A program made the translations under genes and the position numbers. The notes under the pieces were generated by a model. It was not told the origin of the DNA. It ran no database searches and worked only from the letters and a program-made list of their open reading frames with translations. Shown piece after piece: positions 1 to 11,429 of a stretch of DNA of 64,000 nucleotides (position 1 is the stretch's first letter; each line of letters begins with the position of its first letter). Origin of the DNA: Viscum album (Eukaryota > Streptophyta > Magnoliopsida > Santalales > Viscaceae). The DNA lies in NCBI GenBank assembly GCA_963277665.1, contig OY728130.1:1361632393-1361696392 (forward strand). The letters are read 5' to 3'.

Positions 1-1176
1 CACTACTTTTGGGACTTCAATTTCTAGAGAAATTCCATAATTTTTAACATCATTTATAATTCTACTACATGGAGACATGATGTTAACAATAAAATATAAA
101 ATAAATCTAATGATATTTCTACAAAGTATGGTATATCCATAAGATGTATACACCTTGAACCGACCAGAACTTCTATAATTTCATTAATATGAACATTGGT
201 ATGAATTAATTATTTATTCTAAAAAAACATCCACCATGTTCCGATCCTTCCATAAGATAACCTCATTTTATAGAAAATCATGAATTTTAAAACCTTCCAT
301 TATAAATTATCCTATAGTAAAAATATAACATTTCCATTACCATATCATAAAAATAAAAACATTTGCAACCTTTACTAATGTTTGTACAAAACTATTAAAT
401 CAATGTGGAAATAGGGGGAACATCATATAAAATACTGGTGGGTGATATTAACCACTATTCTGTTCAATATTTATTCTAGAATATCCTACCTTAATTCATT
501 ATAATAACTCTAATTTAGAATATTGTCCATCTGATTCACTGCCTATTTTCGCAAACTCCTTTGGAAAATTAACTGTAAGCCTAATACTCTTAGTCCTATA
601 TTTAATCACCTGAGTCGTTTATTATATGATACCATTATTCTTTGGTATTATTGGAATAGTCATCATAAACCACATGAATTTTATCATATAGATTCTTTAG
701 AGATCTATAATTTCACACCATCCACTATTATCAGACCTTAATAATTTTATCATAGTTCTAGAATTATTTTATACCATGATATCCATCCAATAAAGGCTCT
801 AAAAACCTCATACTTATGACTGGGACACAAAATAAACCCTTTTAATTTTTCATCATGAAAAAAGGAAAAATTTAAAAATTATCCCCAATTATAATGAACC
901 TGGGTTGGACCATATACATCAACATAAACCAACATTAACATCCAATTATTTAGTGTCAATCCTTCAGTATTAAAGGATACTTTACAGTACTTCCTAGGGT
1001 ACACTCCTCACATTTTTTTATACTCCATAGAAATTAGTTTTAGTATTCCTTTAAAATAAATGAATTTCATCCTCTTATTACCCTTGAGAAAAATATTCTC
1101 TTCCAATAACCTCATAGTTCTGAAAGAATATTGTCTATTATGCATTTATACCTTTGAATTCTCAATAAAATACAAT
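1..1176. other. AT-rich gene-free flank
   Basis: No coding region, RNA gene or recognisable transposon domain is visible. The stretch is AT-rich with stops in all frames. It ends at the target duplication of the solo LTR that follows, so it is the pre-insertion DNA into which that LTR landed. It may be older decayed repeat material, but nothing in it can be assigned. Confidence 0.5.
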
Positions 1177-1669
1177 GTCACTATAGCATCCCGTCTTTTT
1201 ATAACATAAATTTTCATTCCATTACACGGAACTGAGGATCTTTAAGGTTTAGTGTCTTGGAAACAAGGAACATAAAACATGAAACAAAAAAAAACATTCT
1301 TCTTAAACACTTGAAAGGCTTCTCCTCAAGTTCACCCTAGGATCATTACTGCATCCCCTAACCTGGGGACATACATCAAAAGGAAGGGTGTGCAGAAGGC
1401 CCAGGAAGGGAAACAAGTGAAACATTTTACATATGAACTTGAGATACATCAATAAAGTCATGAAAAGAACTTTAAGGCATGAAAATGAAATCATGAGGCA
1501 TATCATAATAAAAATAAAACTTTTTCATAACTTGAAGATGTGGCTACATCATTTAACATAGACAATCATGAACATATCACCAAGGTCCATCCCCAAGGTG
1601 TCATTTTAAAATTACCAAGGTTATTCACCAAGGTATCGTGAAAATTGTAATCTCTAGTGGTTACATCAT

Positions 1670-1708
1670 TACCCAATGCATTGGAGCGCTATCAGGGCGC
1701 ACCCTTAA
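1670..1708 (-). repeat. Inter-family conserved LTR block (copy in family A)
   Basis: The block begins TTACCCAATGCATTGGAG and ends in GCACCC. Recognisable versions occur at the same relative place in both LTRs of family B (20012-20050, 26621-26657) and family C (31819-31857, ~38983-39018), where the surrounding sequence has diverged. On the element strand it lies towards the 3' end of the LTR, where R and polyadenylation signals are expected. Its function is not known. Confidence 0.6.
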
Positions 1709-2018
1709 ATTTGCCTTTATTATCATGTGAGCCACATATATCATCATCAAACATTTCATAAATAACCCATATAGCATAAAGGAAATGGGTTTCATTTCAT
1801 AATCATAACTTTTTAAAAACTGCTTTAAAGACATGATCTTTATATCACTTTAAAACCCACAGAAAAGGAAGGTGGGTCTCATGTATGTAAATCCCAGAAT
1901 TTAAAATAGAACATTTTGGTATATATGTGAATACCCCTTTAGAAGAAAGAGCTTTGAGTATTCACTTAATAAAATAAAAGGACTTTAGAAAAAGAGATAG
2001 ACATTTTGAGACAGAAAT

Positions 2019-3215
2019 TCTGCAGCATAACGGCAATGTTCCGAGGTTTTAGAAGACATTAAACGAGAGGTAAATGGGTCAAACATTCATAAATGACCCA
2101 TAAAATTTTACATGGACAGAATAAGAAGGATACATGATCATGGTAATGAAATTTCAAGGACATACCATTTGAAATGAAAAACATGGAAGGAAGAAAAAAA
2201 TTAGATTTCTCTTATGAAAGTTTGGCAGCCTAACGACGTTACTTAAACATCAACAAAAATGATTTGAAAAGATCAAATAGGATCTCTCATCATGTGAACA
2301 TAAGAGTTCAGTATGATAGATATAGAGATAATTCCCCACCATAACAAAAAGGAACTTGAAAGAATTGACATGAAAGTAGAACTTCAAAACGAGAAGGGTG
2401 AAGAACCACTTAAACAAATTCGGCAGCCTAACGGCGCCACTTAAAACATCAAAATACTGAATTGAAGAGATCAAATGGGGTCTCTCATCATATAAAAATA
2501 AGATTCCAGTATGATATATATAGAGATCATACCCCAATATAACAAAAAGGAACTTGAAATAATTTACATGAAAGTAGAACTTCAAAACGAGAAGGGTGAA
2601 AAACCACTTAAAAATTCGGCAGGCTAACGGCGCCACTTAAAACATCAAAATACTGAATTGAAGAGATCAAATGGGGTCTCTCATCATATGAACATAAGAG
2701 TCCAGTATGATATATATAGAGATAATACCCCAATATAACAAAAAGGAACATGAAATAATTGACATGAAAGTAGAACTTCAAAACGAGAAGGGTGAAGAAC
2801 CACTTAAAAATTCGGCAGCCTAACGGCGCCACTTAAAACTTCAAAAAAAATGATTTGAAGAGATAAAATGGGGTCTCTCATCATATGATCATGAAAGATC
2901 AGTATGATAAATATAGAGATCATAACCCAACATAATAAAAAGGAACTTGAAATACTTTACATGAAAATAGATCTTGAAAATTGAGAAGGGAGAAAGAATC
3001 CGTTACCAAAACTTCGGCAGCCTAACGGCGCCACTTAAAACTTCATAAAACTAAATAATGAGAGAAAGAGGGGATCTCTCATTATATGAACATGAAAAGG
3101 GCAGTAAGAGGAGTATAAAAGAACATCCTCCAACATAAGAACATGGAGCATAAAAGGAATGACATAAAAGAGATTACTTGAAATGAAAGAGAGAGGTCGG
3201 ATCCCTTACCTTAAA
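2019..3215 (-). repeat. Tandem array of six ~198-bp units in solo LTR
   Basis: Units begin near 2019, 2221, 2419, 2615, 2811 and 3013, giving spacings of 202, 198, 196, 196 and 202 bp. Four units start with the core GGCAG(C/G)CTAACGGCGCCAC. The first two carry decayed versions (GCAGCATAACGGCAAT, GGCAGCCTAACGACGTT). The four inner units are very alike; the first and last are more diverged, as in an array that grew by unequal exchange from its middle. Each unit also holds a GGGGTCTCT...AGAGATAATACCCC dyad able to form an imperfect hairpin, and ends in a GGGTGAAGAACCACTT-like stretch. Reading frames across the array repeat a 66-residue peptide only because the unit is close to 198 bp, and they are not treated as genes. 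Confidence 0.85.
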
Positions 3216-4290
3216 ATGTAACTCTTAAACCTCAAAGGTTGGGACCTTGAGGGCTTGGGGGCACCTTGGGAGGACTCCTTGGGAGGTAATGAGACAAGAA
3301 ATTCATTGGGAATGAGTGGGGAGTCAAATTGATGAGAGGAGGGATTGGTATTTATAGGGAAAGTGAGGGGACAAGGCATTAATGGCCAAGGGACACCTCA
3401 CATGTGCTTTTCTCAAACCCATGTGCTCTCCCTTGTCATTTATCATGGAGTTAGGCCACATGGGGCCCCCAAAACAATAATTCATCACCCTTGGCCGTAA
3501 AACCCTCAAAAGATCTCATGACATCATCATGACACCGTTATGATGTCATTAAACATTCCGAAACCCTAAAACTGTATTTTTACTATTCACAGAAAATTCA
3601 ACTTTCTCAGAAAACTCCCAAAATTTCACATTAACCAAATATCAATGCTCTGATTTCAAAAATGAAATCCATTTTATAAAAATAATTTTCTAAATATTTT
3701 TAATTTAATTTTTAAATAAAAACACTATTCATCGAAAATTCATTTTTTCAGAAAAAACCCCAAAAATTACCATAACATAATATCGATGCTTTGAGTTCAA
3801 AAATAAAGTCATTTTTATAAAAATAATTTTCTAATTATTTTTAATTTTAAAAAACACTATTCACCTGAAAAAACTAATACTTGAATAATAATTAATGAAA
3901 CCGTTATTTAACTATTTTATTGAATCACATTACTTAATCAAGGTGCCTAGATTATTTTAAAACTTTTTTTAAGTGAGATTACTAATCCATTTGGTCATAT
4001 TACTAATCCTAATCATAAAATCACTATTCATAATTTACTATTCATCAAAAATCAAGTTGGTCTTATTAGACTCTAAATTTAGTACTGAACATAATTGCAG
4101 AAGACCATTTTTTGAAAATCATTACACATTTTTAATTATTTACGGTTTACATAAACATATTTAAAATATCCTTTTTCTTAAATTCATCAAAAATATGCAT
4201 ACTATATTTATCCGGTCATTTCAAAATTCATAAACTTCATCATAAGAAGAAATCCCAATTTTTATTTAAAACAAGGATTACACAAGGTAG

Positions 4291-4560
4291 TTACGGTCTC
4301 GTAACATAACCTCTTATAATACCAGCATAGGACCTAAGAGTAAGGTGTGCTAGGGTGATAGAAGCTTGGGGCGGCTCAGTCAACATTGCCCGAGTAGTAA
4401 TTTCTATCAGTTTGAACTTCTCACGAAGGCGATTCCGTTCCAGCTTCACATGATGAAGTTCGGCTTGGATTTGATCCAGAGCAAAGCCCAGTGGTGCTAC
4501 CTCCTTCCCAAGCTCTGTTAGATGGGCTTTGATCGGTCCAAAACTACTAGGTGAGGCCAT
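4291..4560 (-). CDS. Small unrecognised coiled-coil-like ORF inside solo LTR
   Basis: An uninterrupted 89-codon frame that is clearly GC-richer than the LTR around it. It starts MASPSSFGPIKAHL. Residues about 15-55 are rich in charged residues with leucines in near-heptad spacing (for example LHHVKLERNRLREKF), which suggests a short amphipathic helix or coiled coil. There is no signal peptide, membrane segment or zinc finger, and I do not recognise the family. The segment is bracketed by the 8-bp direct repeat AGGATTAC (4274-4281 and 4588-4595), as if a ~306-bp piece had been inserted into the LTR. No terminal inverted repeat or poly(A) tract was seen. On the element strand it lies about 210 bp inside the LTR start. 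It could be a captured gene fragment or a chance frame in a GC-rich insert. Expression is unproven. Confidence 0.35.
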   Translation of the reverse strand: MASPSSFGPIKAHLTELGKEVAPLGFALDQIQAELHHVKLERNRLREKFKLIEITTRAMLTEPPQASITLAHLTLRSYAGIIRGYVTRP

Positions 4561-4779
4561 CGAATCTTCTTTCTATAATAATTAACCAGGATTACTTATA
4601 TCAAAACATTTTGTTCACAGCTGTCATATTGACCGATGGTTATATAATAGTCAAAACCCACTGATCTCATTTTAATTATAATCATGTTTATCAAATAAAA
4701 CGTTTTTGTTGAGTATATCAATAACACATAAAATTGGGAAACAAAATTTATTTAAAAAATTTCGGGTCGTTACAGTCAC

Positions 4780-6752
4780 ATCTTTCAAACCTATGGAAAC
4801 CACCATATAACCTATGGGATATTAGAGACATTGTTACTAAGGGTAATGTAGAATCTTTATTATCAATTTTTATAAGGAAAAATTTAATTTTTAACCTTGG
4901 TTTTTTTTCATACACCTTAAAAATCCAATAATAACCCATTAAATGTTTTGAAAGAAACACCCCTTTCCCAAAATCATGTGAGATTCATTATTTGAAAGGT
5001 AAAGCCTATTGAATATTCTTAACACAAAATTTTTCATATATCCCCTATCTAACATATAATTAAATATATCCCAAAAATCAATTATCAATGAATCAAGAAC
5101 ACAAGTGAAACACAAAAAAAGTGATTTTATCTTTCAAAATGTCATTTTCAAATAAACTTCTAGAATCATACCTTCCATTATTGACTGTTGGGTCCATATA
5201 ATATTTTTCCACAGGGATTATATTACAAAAACGATAGTATATGGGTATTGGTATAATCATATGACCTCTATTAATTTATATTATTTCCTCCCCTCTATTC
5301 AAATAGATATATTTATCAAAGAATATTCCACCTTTTATATTAAAGATATATCCAACTACACCATATACCCTTTTCCAATGAATATAAAATATACAATGAA
5401 ATCATGTATATACTCAATTAGTAGTATAATACCATGACCATAATTTCTCTAAATATTAACTATCCCAACCCATGATTCTATAAGTGATGAGATAAGGATC
5501 AGTGCCCAAACAGTCCTTTAAAACCTCACATTCATAGTCTTAAACTACACCCAATTGAAATTTGAGACAATGACATGATCCATCAATTCCATATATTCTC
5601 ACATATTTATTATAACACATTATCAAATCATAAAGAATATGTTCATTATGGTTTAATTCTTATATATAATGTAAAGTTTAGTCATAAAATTAGTGGTGGT
5701 ATTCACTTACATGATGTTGAAGGCCATGTTCTAGGACAAAATCAATTGAAAAAATCATAATGTATTTTTATAAATATTTTCAAATTATTACTTTGAAATC
5801 AATTTTGGTTTGAATACCTTCAATTAGTTCTTTAGATCACAATTATATAGATAATAATCAATTTAAATCCTCTAAAATTTCAAATTCAACCCATCAAACA
5901 TTTCAATATTAACCTCAACTTATTCTAATTGTATCCATCAAAAATAGAACTCCCAGAGACATAAAAATCATAAATGTGGGAACTAGAAAAAATAAGTAAC
6001 ATTTTTGGAAAATATACCAAATTTATAAACTATATGATTTAAATATATGACTAGGTTCTACTTATATTGAACTATATTACCAAGATCTGATATCTCTTGT
6101 CATGCTATATCACATAGATTTATAAGCAACCCTCCAAAATTTCTACCCTTTACATTATATTGAAACTCTAAAAATTGAATGATACATTATATAGGTATAG
6201 CTAGAATTGAGATGAATTTTCACCCTATCCACTCACTATATTTATATTATGATCTAAACAAAACATTACGTAGAACAAAAAACTATAAGAAATAAAATTA
6301 GTAGAAATTAAAAAAACAATTATAATTTATGTGCTTGGGTACATACCTTGCTCCATGATAGGAACACTATTACCATTATATTATAGTGAAGAAGATATAG
6401 GGGAATTTTTTTGAGTTAAAATAACCCTAAATACTAGATTTATTCCCAAAGAAGTATGATGACATTTAGAATAGTATTTTATTAAAAAGTGACCCCATAC
6501 TTATATTTATATATAAGATTAATAGTATCCAACTAGTTCCATATATTACACTACCAAATATTTTATACAGACACCACTGCTTAATCAAGCATACCACTAA
6601 CTACTCATTGAATGCCCTGAGTCGACATGATACTTTTAGTAAATAGTGTAGAATATGTAATTAATTTATCCACCATTCAACATTTTTAGAAATTTATTTA
6701 AGTAATTGATACTTGTTTATGAATCATGAGTAGACGTTCCTTCCCCTATATA
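4780..6752. other. AT-rich gene-free spacer
   Basis: No gene, RNA or transposon domain is recognised between the solo LTR and the Sirevirus-like element. Short frames at 4734-4960 and 5575-5760 have unbiased composition and no motif. This is the target DNA shared by the two flanking insertions. Confidence 0.5.
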
Positions 6753-7739
6753 TATTTTGTTGGATCTGAATCTACAGATTATACATAAGAGGGGGGGGGG
6801 TGAATTGCGTCTTTTGTAGTTTTTTGAAAACTCTTTTCTTGAACAAGTTCTGTCCTTTATACTTTATCAGGTTTGATCGTGAAGCAGAAAAATTAAAATC
6901 AAGAGCACAAATATGTATAGTGGTTTAGGGAACAGAAGGCCCCTAGTCCACTCCACCAACGCTTAACTCCACGAGCTTGGTGATTTTCACTATCTGGTCC
7001 TCTTTTCCACAGAACGATTCACAAATGAGTACAGGCAGTTGATACCTTTACAATCCAAGGAAACACAAATCCTTCTGGTTCAAACAAGAACCTACACAGC
7101 TTAAAACAAGAAGATAGTTACTCAAGAATAAAAAGTAATAATTTCGGAAAGAAATTTTCCAGTTGATCTTCACAATTGCAATAGAATGTAATTGACAGTA
7201 GATGGATTGAAGTCTCTAGAAATATTGATCTTCAAGATGAATCAGTTCTGAGTTGATCCAGTTGTAGTAGATATAGAGATATAGTTCACAACCTCACCAG
7301 TAGTAGATCCACAATATATATTCTATGTAGAACAGGTGAATCTTCTATCGAGTTTCATCTTCTTGAACAAACAAAACTTTTACGCTCCTTTTGAATCAGC
7401 AGATCAATTTTGAATAGTTTAAATCTCTATTTTCCACCTTTTTCAACAATAGATTGATCACATCCTCATGTACCTGGTGTTTCAGAGAGAACATATATAA
7501 TAAATCATATCTCCTGCACATTTAGATCCATAAAAGTCACCTTCTGATTTGTGATATTTAAAAATTTTAATTTACAGAGAAGTCGTAAGTTCCCTTAAGA
7601 CTCGGCATAAAAATATCCTTTTAATTCAATGTAAATCCATTAATAAAACAACATTGAATCAGTCAAAGTCGTACTTTAAAAACGACTTGACATCCGGCTT
7701 GAAATCCACCCAGAAATCAGCTTACTGATCGTTGCACAT

Positions 7740-8180
7740 AAATATCGTCTGTCAAAATTTCCAACACCAAACGTAAGGTTGATGACGTGGCCTCCAAACG
7801 TAGGGTTAATAACATAGCCTTGAAATGTAAGGTTAACAAAATAAGGTTGAAAACGTAAGGTTGACAACATAAGGTTGAACACAAACGTAGGGTTGATCAT
7901 CCATACTTTTTCTTCAATACTCAAACGTAAGGTAGAAGATCCATACTTTTACTTGATCCATACTTTTCCAAGAACATATGGTTGTTTACAAAAGTAAGGT
8001 TGATGAACCATACTTTTGAGAAACAAATGTAACATTTAGAATTTATGTACGATTCTCCTTCCATACTTTGCTGATAACCAAAATGTAAGGTTCCTTCCTA
8101 ACGTAAGGTTCTTCTTCCATACTTTGTAGAAAACGTATGGTTTTTTAACCATACATTTCTCTTATATCTAAAAGTATACA
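7740..8180 (-). repeat. Dense short direct and inverted repeat array in LTR (CGTAAGGTT / CCATACTTTT)
   Basis: Roughly eleven variants of (A)CGTA(A/G)GGTT on the plus strand are interspersed with about seven variants of CCATACTTTT, whose reverse complement AAAAGTATGG resembles the first motif. The array is therefore a mix of direct and inverted copies of one ~10-bp module spaced about 15-40 bp apart. The right LTR carries the same array (about 17270-17660). Sireviruses are known for palindromic repeat arrays in their LTR regulatory region. This motif is not one I recognise from other members. Confidence 0.75.
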
Positions 8181-8199
8181 CGCTTTTCATCCTTACGCT

Positions 8200-8320
8200 A
8201 TGTTTATCCATGTAGGGTATAAACAGTGATTCCAGAATGTACTAAGGCATATTCCGCGTTATATTTATCTATGTAAGGTATGAACAGTGATTCCAAAATG
8301 TGCTAAAGCAGATTCCACAC
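8200..8320 (-). repeat. 61-bp tandem duplication in LTR
   Basis: ATGTTTATCCATGTAGGGTA at 8200 recurs as ATATTTATCTATGTAAGGTA at 8261, followed in both units by AACAGTGATTCCA. The other LTR holds the same duplication (17699 and 17760), so it was present in the parent element. Confidence 0.8.
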
Positions 8321-8518
8321 CAAGTAATGGATTCTCATTATTTTAAGAATAAAATAAATTAATAAATTCCTGCACAATACTAAATAAAATCATTAGAAAA
8401 TAACTAAGGGTATTTTTGTGCATCAAAATTATCATAAAGAGACAGAGTATTATTTTTAATAATCTCCCCCTTTAAATAAAATTAACATGTATTGTTGAAA
8501 ACAATATTTTTCTCAACA

Positions 8519-8540
8519 ATATCCCTCTTTTTGATGATCA
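8519..8540 (-). promoter_or_regulatory. Polypurine tract of the Sirevirus-like element
   Basis: On the minus strand the sequence just before the left LTR reads CATCAAAAAGAGGGATAT, a purine-rich run abutting the LTR TGTTGAG start. This is the expected place and composition for the plus-strand primer in reverse transcription, and it confirms the minus-strand orientation. Confidence 0.8.
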
Positions 8541-9005
8541 CATAACCCATAAAATAATTAAAATTATTTAAACAAAAATTAACTTTCAAAATTAGTTATA
8601 AAGTTTTAAATAAAAACTTCTCCACCAAAAATATAATTATAAATCCAAATTTCTAATTTAATTTTCTCCCTCAATAAAATTAATTCTCACCCTAAATAAA
8701 ATGTAGGTTTTGATGTTGTATTTATCCAAATTCTCCCCCTTTTTGTGATATCAAAAAGAATGAAAAATCATGGATTTTAACACGTTTAATATTGCACTAA
8801 ACTTTTAGTAAATGCTATTACGAACTTTTTATCAATAATTAAATCTTGAGTACTGACATATCAAAAATAAAGTCAGCAAATAAAATAAGGAAAAAAAGAA
8901 ATAAACAATGAAGAAAATTTTAATTAAAAAACAGTAGTATATACATGACAATGATATGCACAGGAATCAATGGTTAGGTAAGATAGGTAACAGGGTCTAT
9001 CTCCT

Positions 9006-11120
9006 CTAGATTGCAGACTTCATTTCTGTAAAAAGTTCCCGAAGTCTCTTCATCATCCCATCTCCATGCTTGATAATGAGATCTTTGTTCTCTTGAGTCA
9101 TATGAATATCCTCAATTAAATTGACTCTGAAAAACTCATGCATCCTTTCATCTTTTTCAACAAATACTGACAGCTTCTCTGATAACTGATCTAACAGAAT
9201 TCTGATTAATGGCTCACTAGATGTCAGTTGATCCACTAAGAACATCTGATTATCCAGCGATACTGACAAAGGAGCACTGTTACATTGAAGATCTTGTATC
9301 CTTTCATTCATTTTGATCAACATACCTGTGATAGCCTGAAACCTTCTGATTAAATTAGGTGAAGTACCTGATCCACTAACATCATTATTTGCAACTGATA
9401 CAAATTGGTTCTCTATAAACAACTTCATATCTGATAAATCTGACTTCATAACCATTTTAGATTTCCATTGTGTAACAGCAGTCAGCATATCCTCTTTAAA
9501 AATATCAACTTCTTGGCTTGAAACTGTACACTCCTTCAGCTTTTGAAACATCAAATGTTCTCAATCTAAGGCATTTCTCATAGAAAAATTCTCAGATTCC
9601 AACTGAGATACCTTTCTTTACAGTTCTTCAACTTCTAATTTCCTTGAATCAGATGCACCCTGTGCATGATTCATATTCTCAGGTTAAAGCAGTAGTACGA
9701 AAGGTAATGATTCAACATCATATTTTTCTTTTTCTTTGTTCGGAGAAGGTTGGTCCATAGATTTTTCATTAGAGTTTTTAAACTCATCCACTGAAAAATC
9801 CTCTTGAAGTACCTCTATTTGAGCTTCAGAAGCATGATCATCACAATCATCTGCATCTTTGTCTTCCACTAGGTTTTCAAGAACAATATTTTCAGAAGTT
9901 TCCTGAGGTCTGGTCACTTCTACACGAGGAACTACCTCCATCTCTTGTTCCCATTGAAGTGAAAAGTCAACATCATCTATAATCTGTTCCTGAGCTTCTT
10001 CTAGAACTCCTGATTCCTCTACTAGAGTTGTTCTTTCAGTAACATCTTCCATGGTCTTATCAACAACAACTTATCTCACAAAATAATAAGAAAATAAAGC
10101 TTCTGTTGTAGTTTCCATAGTAGTGGAAGTGAGTTCCTCATTTACTGGTCTTTTTCTTTTTGATTGAAGTCCCTCCTGACTACTATCTTCTTCAACATCT
10201 GCCACTTCAAAGTGAATCCTTATTACTACATTGCTGACTCTGGATTCAGCTTGTCCCTCCTTGGACTTAGCAGGTTGAGCCTGAGCACTCTCTGAGTCTT
10301 CCTCAACTCCTAATGGAAAAAGTTTTCCTTTAATTTTTCTCTAGAAATGTCCAATGTTCCTCAATGTTCCGAAATTAACTGTATTGCTATGATTATAGTT
10401 AACTCTAGAATCCACAAATCTCACAATGTATTTCTTAAACAATAGTTTAGAAATAAATCGACCAAAAGGGTATAAATTCATCCTGGCCTCGCTTTGATAG
10501 CAGTAACTGAGATACCTTATCTTGTATCTTGGAAAGTTTATCTTAATATCACTTAACAAAAGATACGTTATATACATATCAGGTTATAAAATCTTCTCCA
10601 TTTCTGCCATCTGTGGAGCTATTCCAGTCTGAATAAATTTGACCAAAATCTTCTGATCAGGCTTCAAATCCTTGACAAAAATTTTCTTTATTGTCTTGGT
10701 ACCAAAAATAAAAGACATGATGTCTTCGGATTTATGCACAGAATCTCCTATATCCTTCAGGTCGAAACGAAAAACTCCCTCATGAGGGTAGTTGAGAATC
10801 TGACTAATCTCTACTGATTATATTGATAAATCCCTATCCTCTATTTTAGCCATCATACTGTCCTTTGTGTCTCCCAAACTAAACTGTATAGATTTGAAGA
10901 AGTATCTAAGTTCTATTTCATATAGAAATTCCATATTTTCACTGTTGAACATCTGTTCAAGATTCTGAAATGACAGTGCTTGCTTCAATAATAGATTTGT
11001 CTGAAATAACCAGTCGAGATCGATTACCTTACCCTGTAAGATTTTTCTTCCCTCGGTGCGTTGTCTCTTGGCATTTCTTGGCTCGGCTTCACTGGCTCTT
11101 TTAGTCCTTACCATTTCCAC
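9006..11120 (-). pseudogene. Extra ORF (ORF3) downstream of pol in Sirevirus-like element
   Basis: About 2.1 kb of coding-like sequence lies between the end of RNase H (~11430) and the polypurine tract, in sense with pol. It is split by a few stops and shifts into frames at 11120-10818, 10577-10341, 10052-9684 and 9554-9006, with coding-like sequence continuing through the gaps. The N terminus is basic and nuclear-signal-like (KRASEAEPRNAKRQR). A middle region (KINFPRYKIRYLSYC, NLYPFGRFISKLL) resembles, from memory, the 'putative plant transposon protein' domain. An acidic linker follows, then a C-terminal helix-rich part with coiled-coil character. No hydrophobic membrane segment was seen, unlike the env-like ORFs described in some Sireviruses. 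Its role is unknown. Retained coding-like sequence over ~700 codons suggests it was functional in the parent element. Confidence 0.75.
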
Positions 11121-11429
11121 AAGATTCTATGAAGGATTGAAGGTTAGGGTTTTATAAGTTCGAAGGTTAGGGTTTCAGAAGAGGAAGTGTGATTTTCAGA
11201 TTTCGAAAGGGTTTCGATAGAAGTAAAAGGGTTTAGAAGTCGAAAAGGCTCTGACATCCTTGATTCCCATGTAATCACTAATCATTACATATATTTAAAA
11301 ACAAATAAATTTTTCAAATGAAAAAATAATTAAAAACTTAAATAGTATTCAATGAACAAAATAAAATTTACATAAATAAATAAAAGTAAATAAAAATTTA
11401 AAAATTATTTAAAATTAAATAAACCTATC

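Larger units (their letters stand above)
1182..4774 (-). mobile_element. Solo LTR, family A (gypsy-like, ~3.6 kb)
   Basis: A single LTR flanked by the perfect 5-bp direct repeat GTCAC (1177-1181 and 4775-4779) with no partner LTR in the window. It starts TATAGCATCCCG and ends CGGGTCGTTACA. On the minus strand it therefore reads TGTAACGACCCG..., the start seen in the related families at 19.4-31.0 kb and 31.2-42.8 kb. Those families have coding sense and primer sites on the minus strand, which sets the orientation given here. A solo LTR is normally left by recombination between the two LTRs of one element. Inside are a ~198-bp tandem array (2019-3215), a conserved block near 1670-1708 shared with the other families, and a small GC-richer ORF (4291-4560). 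The TSD makes the boundaries firm; the superfamily rests on resemblance to the other two. Confidence 0.85.
6758..8518 (-). repeat. 3' LTR of the Sirevirus-like element
   Basis: Its partner is 16277-18017. On the minus strand it runs TGTTGAGAAAA...TAGATCCAACA, i.e. TG...CA. Near its element-3' end lies a run of ten G on the plus strand (6791-6800), where the partner has only five. It also contains the CGTAAGGTT/CCATACTTTT array and a 61-bp duplication. The adjacent polypurine tract makes this the 3' LTR. Confidence 0.9.

Noticed and set aside
2250..2832. Minus-strand frames with a repeated FKWFFTLLVLKFYFHVN-type peptide across the tandem array
   Set aside because: The peptide repeats because the DNA repeats with a ~198-bp (66-codon) period. 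Composition is AT-driven (Phe, Leu, Tyr). Units of 196 and 202 bp shift the frame, and homologous units in family B do not keep it open.
2019..3215. CRISPR array or satellite centromere repeat
   Set aside because: Unit length, lack of spacers and confinement to one LTR exclude CRISPR. Only six units inside an LTR with homologous arrays in other LTRs argue against a free satellite.
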